Assembly (NCBI RefSeq): GCF_026001925.1
Contig: NZ_AP021869.1
Location: 1,736,001 to 1,800,000, forward strand
Length of the DNA: 64,000 bases
From: Vibrio gangliei
Lineage (GTDB): Bacteria; Pseudomonadota; Gammaproteobacteria; Enterobacterales; Vibrionaceae
Reading direction: 5' to 3'
This document shows positions 9,359 to 17,491 of this stretch, one piece after another (within the stretch, counting starts at the first letter, position 1; each line of letters opens with the position of its first letter). Both the position numbers and the translations under genes were made by a program. The notes under the pieces were generated by a model. That model was not told where the DNA came from. It did no database searches and saw nothing but the letters and a program-made list of their open reading frames with translations.

Positions 9359-10696
9359 TTACTTCTCTCCTTGCGTTTGTGCATCATCTTTATCGACTTC
9401 TAAGATCACTGCTGCGCCTAAACCACCAGCGGCACAAGCTGTCGTTAAGGCTAGGCCACCACCACGTCGTTTCAATTCGCGTAGCGTCTGTGTCATTAAA
9501 CGTGCGCCGGTTGCCGCAAATGGATGCCCGTAAGCAAGAGAGCCACCAAGTACGTTGAATTTTTCCATATCAATTTGACCAATCGCTTTATCTCTGCCGA
9601 GTTTTTCTTTGGCAAACTCTTCTGAAGCAAACATTTTGACGTTCGCTAGCGTTTGGGCTGCAAAAGCTTCATGCATTTCTATCAAATCCAGATCGGCAAG
9701 TTCTAAACCTGCGCGATCCAGCGCCATAGGTGTCGCATACGATGGTCCCATCAACATATCTTCTTCTACTTGAATCGCAGAAAAGGCGTACGAACGAATG
9801 TAACCAAGCACCTCTAAACCAAGTTCTTTGGCTTTGCTTTCACTCATCATCAACACCGCGGCCGCCCCGTCGGTTAACGGTGTGCTGGTCGCCGCAGTCA
9901 CACTGCCAAAATTGCGGTCAAAAGCGGGTTTTAATTTCGCATATTGTTCAATCTGAGAATCTTGACGAATATTGTTATCTTGATGAATCCACTCTTTATA
10001 GGGTTCTGGATAAGCCGTCATCACTTCATCTTGAATTAAACCATCCTCCCAGGCTTGAGCTGCAAGAGTATGAGAGCGGTGAGCTAGCGCGTCTTGTTCT
10101 TCTCGTGGAATCTGATGCGTTTTTGCCATTTGCTCTGCCGTTTGCCCCATCGACAAACCAGTCGAATACTCAGCCACAGCCGGCGGAACAGGCATCAGAT
10201 CTTTGAATGACAATTTACGTAGAATCGACAGTTTTTTAGGTAGTGTTTTCGCTTTGCTGAGTTCTAATAAACTTTGCGCTAAGGTTTTCGATACGCCAAT
10301 CGGCAACACAGACGAAGAATCGGCTCCGCCTGCAATTCCCACTTCGATATTCCCCGCCATGATGCTTTCTGCCACATTGACCACAGATTGAAAACTGGTC
10401 GCACAAGCACGCGTGACACTGTAAGCATCGGTTGAAACATTCATGCCCGTTCCTAATACAATTTCTCGCGCGATATTGGGCGCAGCAGGCATTTGAACCA
10501 CTTGGCCAAACACCACTTGGTCAACTAACTTAGGATCGATTTGCGTTCGAGCCAGTAATTCACTGACGACCATTTTACCGAGGTCAACGGCAGGTACTTC
10601 TTTGAATGCGGTGCCCTGACGAGCGAATGGGGTTCGAAGCCCCGCCACAATGGCAATACGATCGCCCTGGCGAGTTTTAACTTCCTGCTGATTCAT
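9359..10696 (-). CDS. fadI: acetyl-CoA acyltransferase FadI (3-ketoacyl-CoA thiolase)
   Basis: FadI performs the final thiolytic step of beta-oxidation in complex with FadJ. It has 445 residues (E. coli 436). Thiolase landmarks are present: nucleophilic Cys98 in [23 protein letters not shown] with the active-site His, and the second catalytic Cys in [11 protein letters not shown] at the C-terminus. The start [14 protein letters not shown] is supported by AAGGAAAGG just upstream on the minus strand. It is the first gene of the fadIJ pair. A FadR-like operator at 10785-10801 lies about 90 bp upstream, which fits repression in the absence of long-chain acyl-CoA. Confidence 0.96.
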   Translation of the reverse strand: MNQQEVKTRQGDRIAIVAGLRTPFARQGTAFKEVPAVDLGKMVVSELLARTQIDPKLVDQVVFGQVVQMPAAPNIAREIVLGTGMNVSTDAYSVTRACATSFQSVVNVAESIMAGNIEVGIAGGADSSSVLPIGVSKTLAQSLLELSKAKTLPKKLSILRKLSFKDLMPVPPAVAEYSTGLSMGQTAEQMAKTHQIPREEQDALAHRSHTLAAQAWEDGLIQDEVMTAYPEPYKEWIHQDNNIRQDSQIEQYAKLKPAFDRNFGSVTAATSTPLTDGAAAVLMMSESKAKELGLEVLGYIRSYAFSAIQVEEDMLMGPSYATPMALDRAGLELADLDLIEMHEAFAAQTLANVKMFASEEFAKEKLGRDKAIGQIDMEKFNVLGGSLAYGHPFAATGARLMTQTLRELKRRGGGLALTTACAAGGLGAAVILEVDKDDAQTQGEK

Positions 10697-11155
10697 ATCC
10701 TTTCCTTTATCAATTAGATCGTTCTAGAAAATAGCAATACTTGAGTCTGCTGGCTTTAGAAACGTGTCGGTTCATGGATAACCAAAGTGGTCAGACCTCA
10801 ATTGTATACAACGCGCCTAAAAGTTAACACTGAGCGACCGGTATTATCGAAACATTAACGTAAACTTGTGACCTAGATTAATGAATCCGAAACAGCCAAG
10901 CACAAACGACATAGCCACCTGACACAGACAACATAGCCACAAAAACAACCTTTAGATAACATTGTGCAACTTTTTCACTTCATTTTTGCAGCAAAAATAC
11001 CCACACTTATAGATGTCACTGAAGCCTTCACTGTAAATGGTTCTGGTATCTAAATAAAGATAGTAAATCAAAAACTTAACGACAATTTTACTCTGGGTCT
11101 TTTTTGCAGAAAATTCACATTAATGAATCAGATGTGCACACCTTGAGGAAAATGC
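10697..11155. other. fadI-sigma factor intergenic region
   Basis: These 459 bp separate the divergent fadIJ and sigma-DUF3379 units and must hold both promoters. I can support one site, the FadR-like operator at 10785-10801. The right half is AT-rich and contains TTGCAGAAAATTC-type stretches, but I cannot assign a promoter with confidence. Confidence 0.4.
10785..10801. promoter_or_regulatory. FadR-like operator upstream of fadIJ
   Basis: AAGTGGTCAGACCTCAA contains the invariant core TGGTCnGAC of the FadR operator consensus as I know it from E. coli (AnCTGGTCnGACnnGTT). It sits between the fadI start and the presumed upstream promoter region. A second site with the same core lies before fadL at 12690-12706. 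FadR itself is not in the window. Confidence 0.6.
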
Positions 11156-11719
11156 ATGGCAATTTTTTCATCGCTAGGAAAGAAAAAACTACCTAACACG
11201 GTCAATAGCGATATGAATAGACAAAAACGTTACGAGTCCCTTGTGAGGGCTTATCATCGCGATCTTTACCGCTACGCCTATTGGTTATGCAAAGATAAAC
11301 ATATTGCCGAAGATTTAGTGCAAGAGACTTGCCTGCGTGCTTGGAAAGCCATTGATAGTTTAAAAGATGAGAAAGCGGCAAAATCTTGGCTGATTACGAT
11401 TTTAAGACGTGAGAACGCTAGACGCTTTGAGCGCAAGCAATTCGATCTGGTTGATATAGATGAACCGGGCAACAGCGGCAGCGTCGATGATTCACAGCAT
11501 CATGAGCTTAATTGGCTACAAAATCAGATTATGAAACTAGACGTTGAATACCGTGAGCCTCTTTTTCTACAAGTTATTGGAGGATTTTCCGGCGATGAAA
11601 TTAGCGACATTTTAGATCTGAATAAAAATACCGTCATGACTCGCTTGTTCCGTGCTCGAAACCAAATTAAAGAACAACTCGACTCCAATTCATCAACTCA
11701 AGGGGCCACACATGGATGA
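11156..11719 (+). CDS. ECF-type RNA polymerase sigma factor (partner of DUF3379)
   Basis: The 187-residue protein has only sigma regions 2 and 4. Region 2 is SLVRAYHRDLYRYAYWLCKDKHIAEDLVQETCLRAWKA in part, with the DLVQETxLRAW core-binding motif; region 4 ends GFSGDEISDILDLNKNTVMTRLFRARNQIKE, a helix-turn-helix. This marks an extracytoplasmic-function sigma factor. About 20 extra Lys-rich residues precede region 2; an internal ATG at 11213 (MNRQKRYESLV) could be the true start. The stop overlaps the downstream gene by 8 bp, so the two are translationally coupled, as expected for a sigma/anti-sigma pair. The same sigma-DUF3379-fadL order occurs in other vibrios as far as I recall. Signal and regulon are unknown. 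Confidence 0.85.
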   Translation: MAIFSSLGKKKLPNTVNSDMNRQKRYESLVRAYHRDLYRYAYWLCKDKHIAEDLVQETCLRAWKAIDSLKDEKAAKSWLITILRRENARRFERKQFDLVDIDEPGNSGSVDDSQHHELNWLQNQIMKLDVEYREPLFLQVIGGFSGDEISDILDLNKNTVMTRLFRARNQIKEQLDSNSSTQGATHG

Positions 11720-12431
11720 TTTAGAATTCAGACGTCGTTTATTATCCGACCCTACTGATGACAGCCAAGATATTTTATCTGAGCTCAACCAAAGTCCTCA
11801 ACGCAAGAAATACGCAGAAGGCTTGCTCGATCTAGAGCATAAATTAGAAAACGCATTCAAAGTGGATGTGCCTGATGACCTCGCAGATAAAATCATTTTT
11901 CAAAGTACTAGCCCGAAACGTACCGTCAATGTTTCTCGCCGTGTTTTAGCATTGGCTGCTTCGGTTATTTTTACCTTCGGTTTATTCATTGGTCAGGTTA
12001 ATTGGGGGGCATTATTAGTGACCCCAGCCCACGCTAGTCTAGAGACGATGGCGATGAATCATGTTAAAGAAGAAGAGGCCTTTACCGCTTATATTAATGA
12101 AGCCAATTCAAGCCAAGAAATTCAAGCCAAATTGCAGGTGTACTCTTACCAATTAGTCAGTGACTTTCCCTACCATATTTATTATCTGAATCACTGTGGC
12201 TTTAGTCCCAAACATCATGCGTTGCACATGGTGTTCCAAGGTAAAAATGGACGGGTTACCGCGTTTGTTTCAAATATTGAAGCTCGCACTCAAAGTCAAT
12301 TTGAAGATTCAGGCATGAGCGGTGAAATAACACCATTAAAACAAGGCAGTTTAGTGTTAGTTGGTGAAAAAGGTGAAGATTTAACTGCCTTATCGCAACA
12401 AATAGCACCATTATTAACTTTTAAAGGTTAA
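11712..12431 (+). CDS. DUF3379-family membrane protein, probable anti-sigma factor
   Basis: The 239-residue protein starts MDDLEFRRRLLSDP. The ATG overlaps the sigma stop (ATGGATGA) and follows AAGGGG. An acidic N-terminal domain of about 75 residues with alternating charged helices is followed by one hydrophobic segment (RVLALAASVIFTFGLFIGQ, about residues 77-97) and a predicted periplasmic domain of about 140 residues. That topology, with a cytoplasmic helical domain, one membrane span and a sensor domain, is typical of membrane anti-sigma factors. No zinc-binding HxxxCxxC motif is present. Its role is inferred from position and topology. A strong terminator follows at 12458-12501. Confidence 0.75.
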   Translation: MDDLEFRRRLLSDPTDDSQDILSELNQSPQRKKYAEGLLDLEHKLENAFKVDVPDDLADKIIFQSTSPKRTVNVSRRVLALAASVIFTFGLFIGQVNWGALLVTPAHASLETMAMNHVKEEEAFTAYINEANSSQEIQAKLQVYSYQLVSDFPYHIYYLNHCGFSPKHHALHMVFQGKNGRVTAFVSNIEARTQSQFEDSGMSGEITPLKQGSLVLVGEKGEDLTALSQQIAPLLTFKG

Positions 12432-12457
12432 GAAATTCTTCCGAGCCAAATGTTAAC

Positions 12458-12501
12458 AAAGCCATAAGCAAGGTTTATTTCTTCTGTTTATGGCTTTTTT
12501 A
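12458..12501 (+). terminator. Rho-independent terminator after the sigma-DUF3379 pair
   Basis: AAAGCCATAA (12458-12467) and TTATGGCTTT (12488-12497) form a 10-bp stem, followed by further T residues. It separates the sigma operon from fadL. Confidence 0.85.
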
Positions 12502-12689
12502 TACCTAAAAATATCCCCTTATAGTTCAACCACTTATGCTTAATCACGTTCAAATCCATTCAGCCCAATTATTGATGCAGCAGCACTTAGCGAAATATTC
12601 TGTCAGGATTTAACCAAATCACAACAAACACAAAACCAGAAATTACCTACATTTAGCGACATTATTGGCACATTTCGACGATTTTTACT

Positions 12690-12706
12690 CATTGGTCGGA
12701 TATGTT
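12690..12706. promoter_or_regulatory. FadR-like operator upstream of fadL
   Basis: CATTGGTCGGATATGTT matches the FadR consensus at the TGGTCnGA core and at the right-hand TGTT. It lies about 105 bp before the fadL start inside the 379-bp DUF3379-fadL gap, and is the second such site in this block. The rest of the gap holds the terminator at 12458-12501 and AT-rich sequence in which I see no other feature. Confidence 0.6.
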
Positions 12707-12810
12707 AAACATCTTGTTACACTCATAATGCGCCTCCTTTATAAGCGTCACCCCATTTTCAAGACACAACATTGAAAAGAATATACAAAAATAAAGTAGG
12801 TATTATCCCA

Positions 12811-14127
12811 ATGAAAAAGTTGAATGTGTTCACCACTTCTACGATTGCCAGCGCATTATTACTCGCCGCTCCATCGAGCTTTGCAGCAGGCTTTCAGCTT
12901 GATGCTCAATCTGCAACAGGTGCAGGCCGTGCATTTGCGGGCGATGGTATCATTGCCGACAATGCTTCAGTGATGGCTATCAACCCAGCGGCTATGGCGC
13001 TTTTTGACAAGACTTCTTTTTCTATGGGGGCTACTGCAATCAAGCCAATGATTTCTGTTGAAGATGGCTACTATCAAAGTCACCTTAGCCCAAATGGTGA
13101 CGTTAGCTACGATGACGCAGGTAACTTAGCTGTTGCGCCAAATATGTTCTTAGTTGTACCAGTCAATGATAAATGGGCAGTGGGTGCAGGTTTGTACTCT
13201 AACTTTGGTACTGAATCTGAATTTGATGACTCATTCCCAAGTGAATATGGCGGCACATCAAGTATCATCAGTGCAGAGCTAGCCTTAGCGGCTTCTTACC
13301 GTTTAAATGAACACTGGAGCTTTGGGGCGGGTCTTGATTTAATTTACGGTCATGGTGAGTTTAAGCGCGGAATTGGTATTGATAAAGATTTAAGCCCCTC
13401 AGCAAAAGCAATTATAGCTAAAGCAATTAATACCAAATTAAATACCAACATAAAGCCTAAGAATCTACCTGATAATATCTCTTCTGACTCAACTTTAGTT
13501 GATGTGGATGCAAGTGGCGCTGGCCTAGGCTGGAACGTAGGTACAACTTACGAGTTAGACGAGAATAACCGTTGGGGCATTTCGTACCATGCAAGCCCAG
13601 AAATCCATGCTAAAGGCAAAATTGATGGCCCTGCCGGCATTACTTTAGCCGATGAGATCGTGGTACCACTACCTGACTTTGCACAATTCTCTGGTTACAA
13701 CCACTTTAAAGGCACTAAATTTGCTTTAAGCTATACCATTGGTTGGACTGATTGGAGCAAATTTAACGACCTGGCTACAGCTGATCCAGATATCACACTG
13801 CAAAAATTCGAATGGCGTGATACTTGGACCGCAGCTATCGGTGGTACTTACTACTTAAACGATCAATGGACGCTGCGTGCGGGTTACAAATTCGACCAAG
13901 GTGCTCAAGATGAAATCACAACCATTGCGGTACCCGATTCAAACCGTAACTGGTTATCAGCAGGTTTCTCATACGCGCCGAGCAGTGATTCTAGTATCGA
14001 TTTTGGCCTAACCTACTTGCTAGGTGTGGATGTCGATGCTCATGAAGAACATGGTATTTCAAGCATCGATGCAACAACCCACACGGATGCCATCATTGCT
14101 GGTGTGCAGTACAGCAAAACGTTCTAA
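12811..14127 (+). CDS. fadL: outer-membrane long-chain fatty acid transporter, FadL family
   Basis: FadL is the outer-membrane barrel that brings long-chain fatty acids to the inner membrane for FadD. The protein has 438 residues: a signal peptide MKKLNVFTTSTIASALLLAAPSSFA in form, then AGFQLDAQSATGAGRAFAGD and the NPAAMALFDK hatch region that marks the family, then alternating beta strands and a C-terminal aromatic (SKTF). ATG 12811 is chosen over the upstream TTG at 12772 because it starts the signal peptide directly and follows AAAGTAGG. Proximity to fadIJ and a FadR-like site fit a role in fatty-acid uptake. Vibrios often have several FadL paralogs, so the exact substrate is open. Confidence 0.92.
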   Translation: MKKLNVFTTSTIASALLLAAPSSFAAGFQLDAQSATGAGRAFAGDGIIADNASVMAINPAAMALFDKTSFSMGATAIKPMISVEDGYYQSHLSPNGDVSYDDAGNLAVAPNMFLVVPVNDKWAVGAGLYSNFGTESEFDDSFPSEYGGTSSIISAELALAASYRLNEHWSFGAGLDLIYGHGEFKRGIGIDKDLSPSAKAIIAKAINTKLNTNIKPKNLPDNISSDSTLVDVDASGAGLGWNVGTTYELDENNRWGISYHASPEIHAKGKIDGPAGITLADEIVVPLPDFAQFSGYNHFKGTKFALSYTIGWTDWSKFNDLATADPDITLQKFEWRDTWTAAIGGTYYLNDQWTLRAGYKFDQGAQDEITTIAVPDSNRNWLSAGFSYAPSSDSSIDFGLTYLLGVDVDAHEEHGISSIDATTHTDAIIAGVQYSKTF

Positions 14128-14162
14128 CTCGAAACTCGAAACTCGAAACTCGAAACTCGAAA
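14128..14162. repeat. stop-adjacent heptamer tandem repeat (5 units)
   Basis: Five copies of CTCGAAA begin at the first base after the fadL stop codon. The period is 7 bp, as for the repeat after the M16 peptidase. Confidence 0.85.
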
Positions 14163-14165
14163 AAA

Positions 14166-14206
14166 TTAAGCCTTGTTACTTTTCAGTAGCAAGGCTTTGT
14201 TGTTTT
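14166..14206 (+). terminator. fadL terminator
   Basis: AGCCTTGTTAC (14169-14179) pairs with GTAGCAAGGCT (14186-14196) with one G-T wobble, followed by TTGTTGTTTT. It lies just past the heptamer repeat and before the convergent mlaA gene. Confidence 0.8.
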
Positions 14207-14230
14207 AGTCACATAGGTTAGCTTTGAAGA

Positions 14231-15037
14231 TCAGTAATCCTGACCTAGGTAATCTTCTAATAAATCTTCATCCAAAACCTGTTCCGGTTCTTGCTCAATT
14301 TCCGCTTTAAAGTCACGATATTGGAAATACATACTCTTACTCAATTCATACGCATCAGGTGAATTGCGTAGCATGCCTTCTTGATTGATTAACTCATAAC
14401 GCGACTCTAAGCCTTGGAATGCCCATTTACCCGTTGATTGCCAAAAGGTTAACCAACTCAGTGGAATATATAGGGTATCAACTAAGTTCGTCACTTGCCG
14501 TGGCGTTGTCGGTCCGTAGGCTGGCACCATAATATACATGCCATCACCCACTCCATAATGCCCAACCACATCACCGAACTCACGTGTAGTCTGTGGAATA
14601 TCTGCCGCCGATGCTACATCAATCAAGCCGAGCAAACCTATGGTGCTGTTGATCAAAAAGCGACTAAAATTTTGCATCGCTTCTGTGCCATTCCCCATCA
14701 GCAAGTTATTGAGGCCACTGGCTGGCTCATCCAGGTTATCAAGAAAGTTATTTAACCCTTCACGAATTGGCCACGGCGTCCATTCCATATAACCGATAGC
14801 GAGCGGACGAACAACATAGGGATCGAGCACTTCATAGTTAAAGTCCCACATGGTGCGGTTAAAACCTTCAAGTGGATCCCAGTGTTCATCATCTTGTACT
14901 GATATATTGCTGACTGTCGCGACCTCAAGAGTATCTTCTGTTGAAGCACTTTCATCAGGCGACGTTGAGCACCCCTGGGCGAAAAGCAAGGTAAGAATAT
15001 AAAAAGGAAATGTTCGAATCCGTTTGAAATTGTTCAA
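14231..15037 (-). CDS. mlaA: MlaA (VacJ) outer-membrane lipoprotein, phospholipid retrograde transport
   Basis: MlaA sits in the outer membrane and removes mislocalised phospholipid from the outer leaflet for return via MlaC/MlaFEDB. The 268-residue product has an n-region NNFKRIRT, a hydrophobic stretch and a lipobox ending FAQGC. The mature MlaA domain then contains DPLEGFNRTMWDFN, LNNFLDNLDEPASGLNNLL and DVVGHYGVGDGMYIMVP. I placed the start at TTG 15037 because the longer frame begins at TTG 15088 inside the ccm terminator hairpin and would bury the signal peptide. A C-terminal acidic tail is present. mlaA follows ccmI on the same strand but beyond a terminator. The rest of the mla pathway is not in the window. 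Confidence 0.9.
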   Translation of the reverse strand: MNNFKRIRTFPFYILTLLFAQGCSTSPDESASTEDTLEVATVSNISVQDDEHWDPLEGFNRTMWDFNYEVLDPYVVRPLAIGYMEWTPWPIREGLNNFLDNLDEPASGLNNLLMGNGTEAMQNFSRFLINSTIGLLGLIDVASAADIPQTTREFGDVVGHYGVGDGMYIMVPAYGPTTPRQVTNLVDTLYIPLSWLTFWQSTGKWAFQGLESRYELINQEGMLRNSPDAYELSKSMYFQYRDFKAEIEQEPEQVLDEDLLEDYLGQDY

Positions 15038-15067
15038 ACCACCACATCCTGTGTAAAGGGGAAAAAT

Positions 15068-15101
15068 AAAAAAGGCAAAGTAAATCAATACATTGCCTTT
15101 A
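15068..15101 (-). terminator. terminator of the ccm operon
   Basis: AAAGGCAA (15072-15079) and TTGCCTTT (15093-15100) form an 8-bp stem, extended by GTAAAG/CTTTAC-type pairs. On the minus strand a TTTTTTATTTTT tract follows. It closes the ccm operon upstream of mlaA. Confidence 0.8.
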
Positions 15102-15175
15102 CACTCAGTTCTTTAAGCGAATAATTAACATCAATCAGCAATGATGTTAATTGTATTGCATATTCATGTTAAACA

Positions 15176-16411
15176 TCAATATTGCTGATCAATTGAGATC
15201 ACCACATCATCACCAAGGTGAATTGGCATACTTTCTCCATACCAGTCCCCTTCTTTGGTTGAAACATTGCCATCGCTATCTATACGAGCACGAACCATGA
15301 TATCCGAAAGGCTGGAAAGTTTGCGTTCCTTAATCATGCTGTTACTGTCATCCAAAACCACGGTAATTGGGAAACTTGAAATCGGATAGCGCGCCGCCGC
15401 TACTGGCATGGGTGCCCCATCAGCGGTATGAATAGAAACAATCAACACGCCTTGTTCCGGAAGTTTGACTTGCGGGGCTAACGAAATAGTGACCTTAACG
15501 GGCGTCCCTTCCACAGCCCGTTGCTGCGGATTTTGTTGAGCATCTAATTCACGTTGCGCAGTTTGAATACTGCGAGTGAGCATGTCGTAACGATCATCAT
15601 CTTTGCCAATTTTCGCTTGCAACTGTTTCCAATAATCAATTGCTTGGGCAAAGTTACCATTTTCATAAGCACTGAAAGCCAACAACGAATACACGCGTAA
15701 ATCCACATCCGGCTTTTTCAGCAAGTCAGCTAGAATAGAATCGGCTTTTTGCAGATCCGCTTGATCGGATGAGAACATTAAAGCCTGTGCTAAGCTCAGC
15801 TGAATATCCCCGTTATTAGGCATCAGTTTGTCTGCTTTGGTCAGTGCACCAATTGCAGTCTCGATATCTCGATTTGCCAAACCAATACGGCCTAATAGCA
15901 CCCAACCTGTTGCATCATCTTGGTTGTATTGTAAGCGAGAGCGCAATGCTAAGCTCAAATCCGACATCTCTTGATCCGTCAATTCCACCCCATTTGGATT
16001 CATCAGCTTTTGAGAAAGCAACGGCAGGTTATTCTCTACCTCTTTCCAATGCGCAACTTTAGAATGTGCACCATAAAGGCTATACACACCGTAAGAGACC
16101 ACCGCCATAAAAATCACCAATGGCACTGCCAGCCATTTCATTGACTCGCTCTTGTTTTCCGCATACTTGTGTCCAGCCGGAATATCATCGAGTAACGATT
16201 GCTTCAAATCCGTCACAAGATCATCTTTGTTGCCCACAATCCCAGCTTGATCTTCTGAGTCCAACTCAGCCAGACGATCTTTAAAAAATGCTTTATTCAA
16301 ATCATCACGCTGAGCCATTTCATCTATCTGTTTTGGCTTGAGTAATGGATAAACGATTAAGGCGCACGATACGACGAGTAACACTACGCTTCCAATCCAA
16401 AATGCCATCAT
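15176..16411 (-). CDS. ccmI: cytochrome c maturation protein CcmI
   Basis: CcmI is the membrane-bound chaperone that holds apocytochrome c and hands it to CcmF/CcmH for heme attachment. The protein has 411 residues: an N-terminal membrane helix, a cytoplasmic loop with a KDRLAELDSED leucine-zipper-like stretch, a second membrane helix at about 95-112, and a periplasmic TPR region (WVLLGRIGLANRDIETAIGALTKADKLMPNNG in part). A C-terminal domain of about 120 residues follows, as in longer CcmI proteins. The ATG overlaps the ccmH stop (ATGA). It is the last gene of the operon. Confidence 0.92.
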   Translation of the reverse strand: MMAFWIGSVVLLVVSCALIVYPLLKPKQIDEMAQRDDLNKAFFKDRLAELDSEDQAGIVGNKDDLVTDLKQSLLDDIPAGHKYAENKSESMKWLAVPLVIFMAVVSYGVYSLYGAHSKVAHWKEVENNLPLLSQKLMNPNGVELTDQEMSDLSLALRSRLQYNQDDATGWVLLGRIGLANRDIETAIGALTKADKLMPNNGDIQLSLAQALMFSSDQADLQKADSILADLLKKPDVDLRVYSLLAFSAYENGNFAQAIDYWKQLQAKIGKDDDRYDMLTRSIQTAQRELDAQQNPQQRAVEGTPVKVTISLAPQVKLPEQGVLIVSIHTADGAPMPVAAARYPISSFPITVVLDDSNSMIKERKLSSLSDIMVRARIDSDGNVSTKEGDWYGESMPIHLGDDVVISIDQQY

Positions 16412-16908
16412 GAATCATTACCTTTTTTATCGTTTGAATCCGACTCATCTAAAAGTGCTTTTAGACGCTGTTCTTGTTTTTCATCCCACTGCGCTGAGCT
16501 TTGCCCTTCGGTAGCCGCGGCTTTTTTACGGCTGCGAATCACAATAAAACCAAAGCCAAACACCACAATCGCAAGCGGCGCTAACCATAAAACTGCCGTC
16601 GACGGAGTCAGAGGTGGATTGTAAGTCACGAAGTTGCCATAGCGGGCCACCATATAATCGACGATTTCTTGTTTCGACTTGTCTTCCTTGGTCATTTGAT
16701 AGACTTTCATACGCAAGTCTTTCGCCAATTCTGCATTCGAATCCGAAATAGAATTGTTCTGACATTTAGGACAACGCAATGTGTGGCTCAGCTCTTGAAA
16801 CTGCGCTTCTTGCTGTGGCGTATCAAAATCAAATACTTCAATTGCCGACATCGCAGGAATAGCAAAAAACAAGCACAGTAGCATCAATAAGCGTGATTTT
16901 TTGATCAT
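16408..16908 (-). CDS. ccmH: cytochrome c maturation protein CcmH (apocytochrome c thiol reductase)
   Basis: CcmH reduces the CXXCH cysteines of apocytochrome c in the periplasm. The 166-residue protein has a signal peptide (MIKKSRLLMLLCLFFAIPAMSA), then the signature LRCPKCQNNSISDS with two redox cysteines, the helix pattern LAKDLRMKVYQM and YGNFVTYNPP. A membrane anchor (VLWLAPLAIVVFGFGFIVI) near 110-128 and a charged cytoplasmic tail complete it. E. coli CcmH is longer because it is fused to a CcmI-like domain; here the two functions are separate genes overlapping by 4 bp. Confidence 0.95.
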   Translation of the reverse strand: MIKKSRLLMLLCLFFAIPAMSAIEVFDFDTPQQEAQFQELSHTLRCPKCQNNSISDSNAELAKDLRMKVYQMTKEDKSKQEIVDYMVARYGNFVTYNPPLTPSTAVLWLAPLAIVVFGFGFIVIRSRKKAAATEGQSSAQWDEKQEQRLKALLDESDSNDKKGNDS

Positions 16909-17489
16909 TGTGCACGCTCCATCGGGATAGGTTTCAATTCCGTGGTTTGACCTTCAAGTTTGTTGTACAGCGGCAATAACGTCTCATTCCAATTTTCTAC
17001 ATTCACATCGCCGACATGACGGTATTGAATGTGACCATTAGCATCAATGAGGAAGGTTTCTGGCGCGCCATACACACCAAGATCAAGACCGAACATGCCA
17101 TCGCCATCAAACAGAACCAGTTGATAAGGGTCGCCTAAATCACGTAACCATTTCTTGGCTTTTTCACGATCATCTTTGTAGTTCAAACCAATGATATTAA
17201 CGCCTTGCTCAGATAGCTTATTCAAGAATTGATGCTCGGCATAGCAGGTCGGACACCAGGTTGCCCAAACGTTCAGTAATAACGGCTTACCTTGAAACAG
17301 ACTCTGATCGTAGGTTTTATCCGCTTGAAACAGATCTTCTAATTGGAAATCAGGCACAGGTTTGCCCACCAAGACTGATTCTAATTTAGTTGGATCATCT
17401 CCATCAGCATTGCGAGTCAGCTGCGTAGCAAACACAATCACTAAAATCACAAATAAAGCGAGAGGAGCAAATAGAATATTACGGTTCAT
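16905..17489 (-). CDS. ccmG: thiol:disulfide interchange protein CcmG/DsbE
   Basis: CcmG is a membrane-anchored periplasmic thioredoxin that keeps apocytochrome c or CcmH reduced. The 194-residue protein has an N-terminal anchor (LFAPLALFVILVIVFA), a thioredoxin fold with NVWATWCPTCYAEH as redox centre (WCPTC), and the GVYGAPETFLID cis-proline segment. It overlaps ccmH by 4 bp and follows ccmF with a 2-bp gap. Confidence 0.95.
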   Translation of the reverse strand: MNRNILFAPLALFVILVIVFATQLTRNADGDDPTKLESVLVGKPVPDFQLEDLFQADKTYDQSLFQGKPLLLNVWATWCPTCYAEHQFLNKLSEQGVNIIGLNYKDDREKAKKWLRDLGDPYQLVLFDGDGMFGLDLGVYGAPETFLIDANGHIQYRHVGDVNVENWNETLLPLYNKLEGQTTELKPIPMERAQ

Positions 17490-17491
17490 GT

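Noticed and set aside
9730..10206. 158-codon plus-strand frame opposite fadI
   Set aside because: It lies entirely inside the well-supported thiolase gene and has no recognisable domain or ribosome-binding site.
15038..15088. Longer MlaA start at TTG 15088
   Set aside because: It lies in the ccm terminator stem and would put 17 extra residues before a complete lipoprotein signal peptide.
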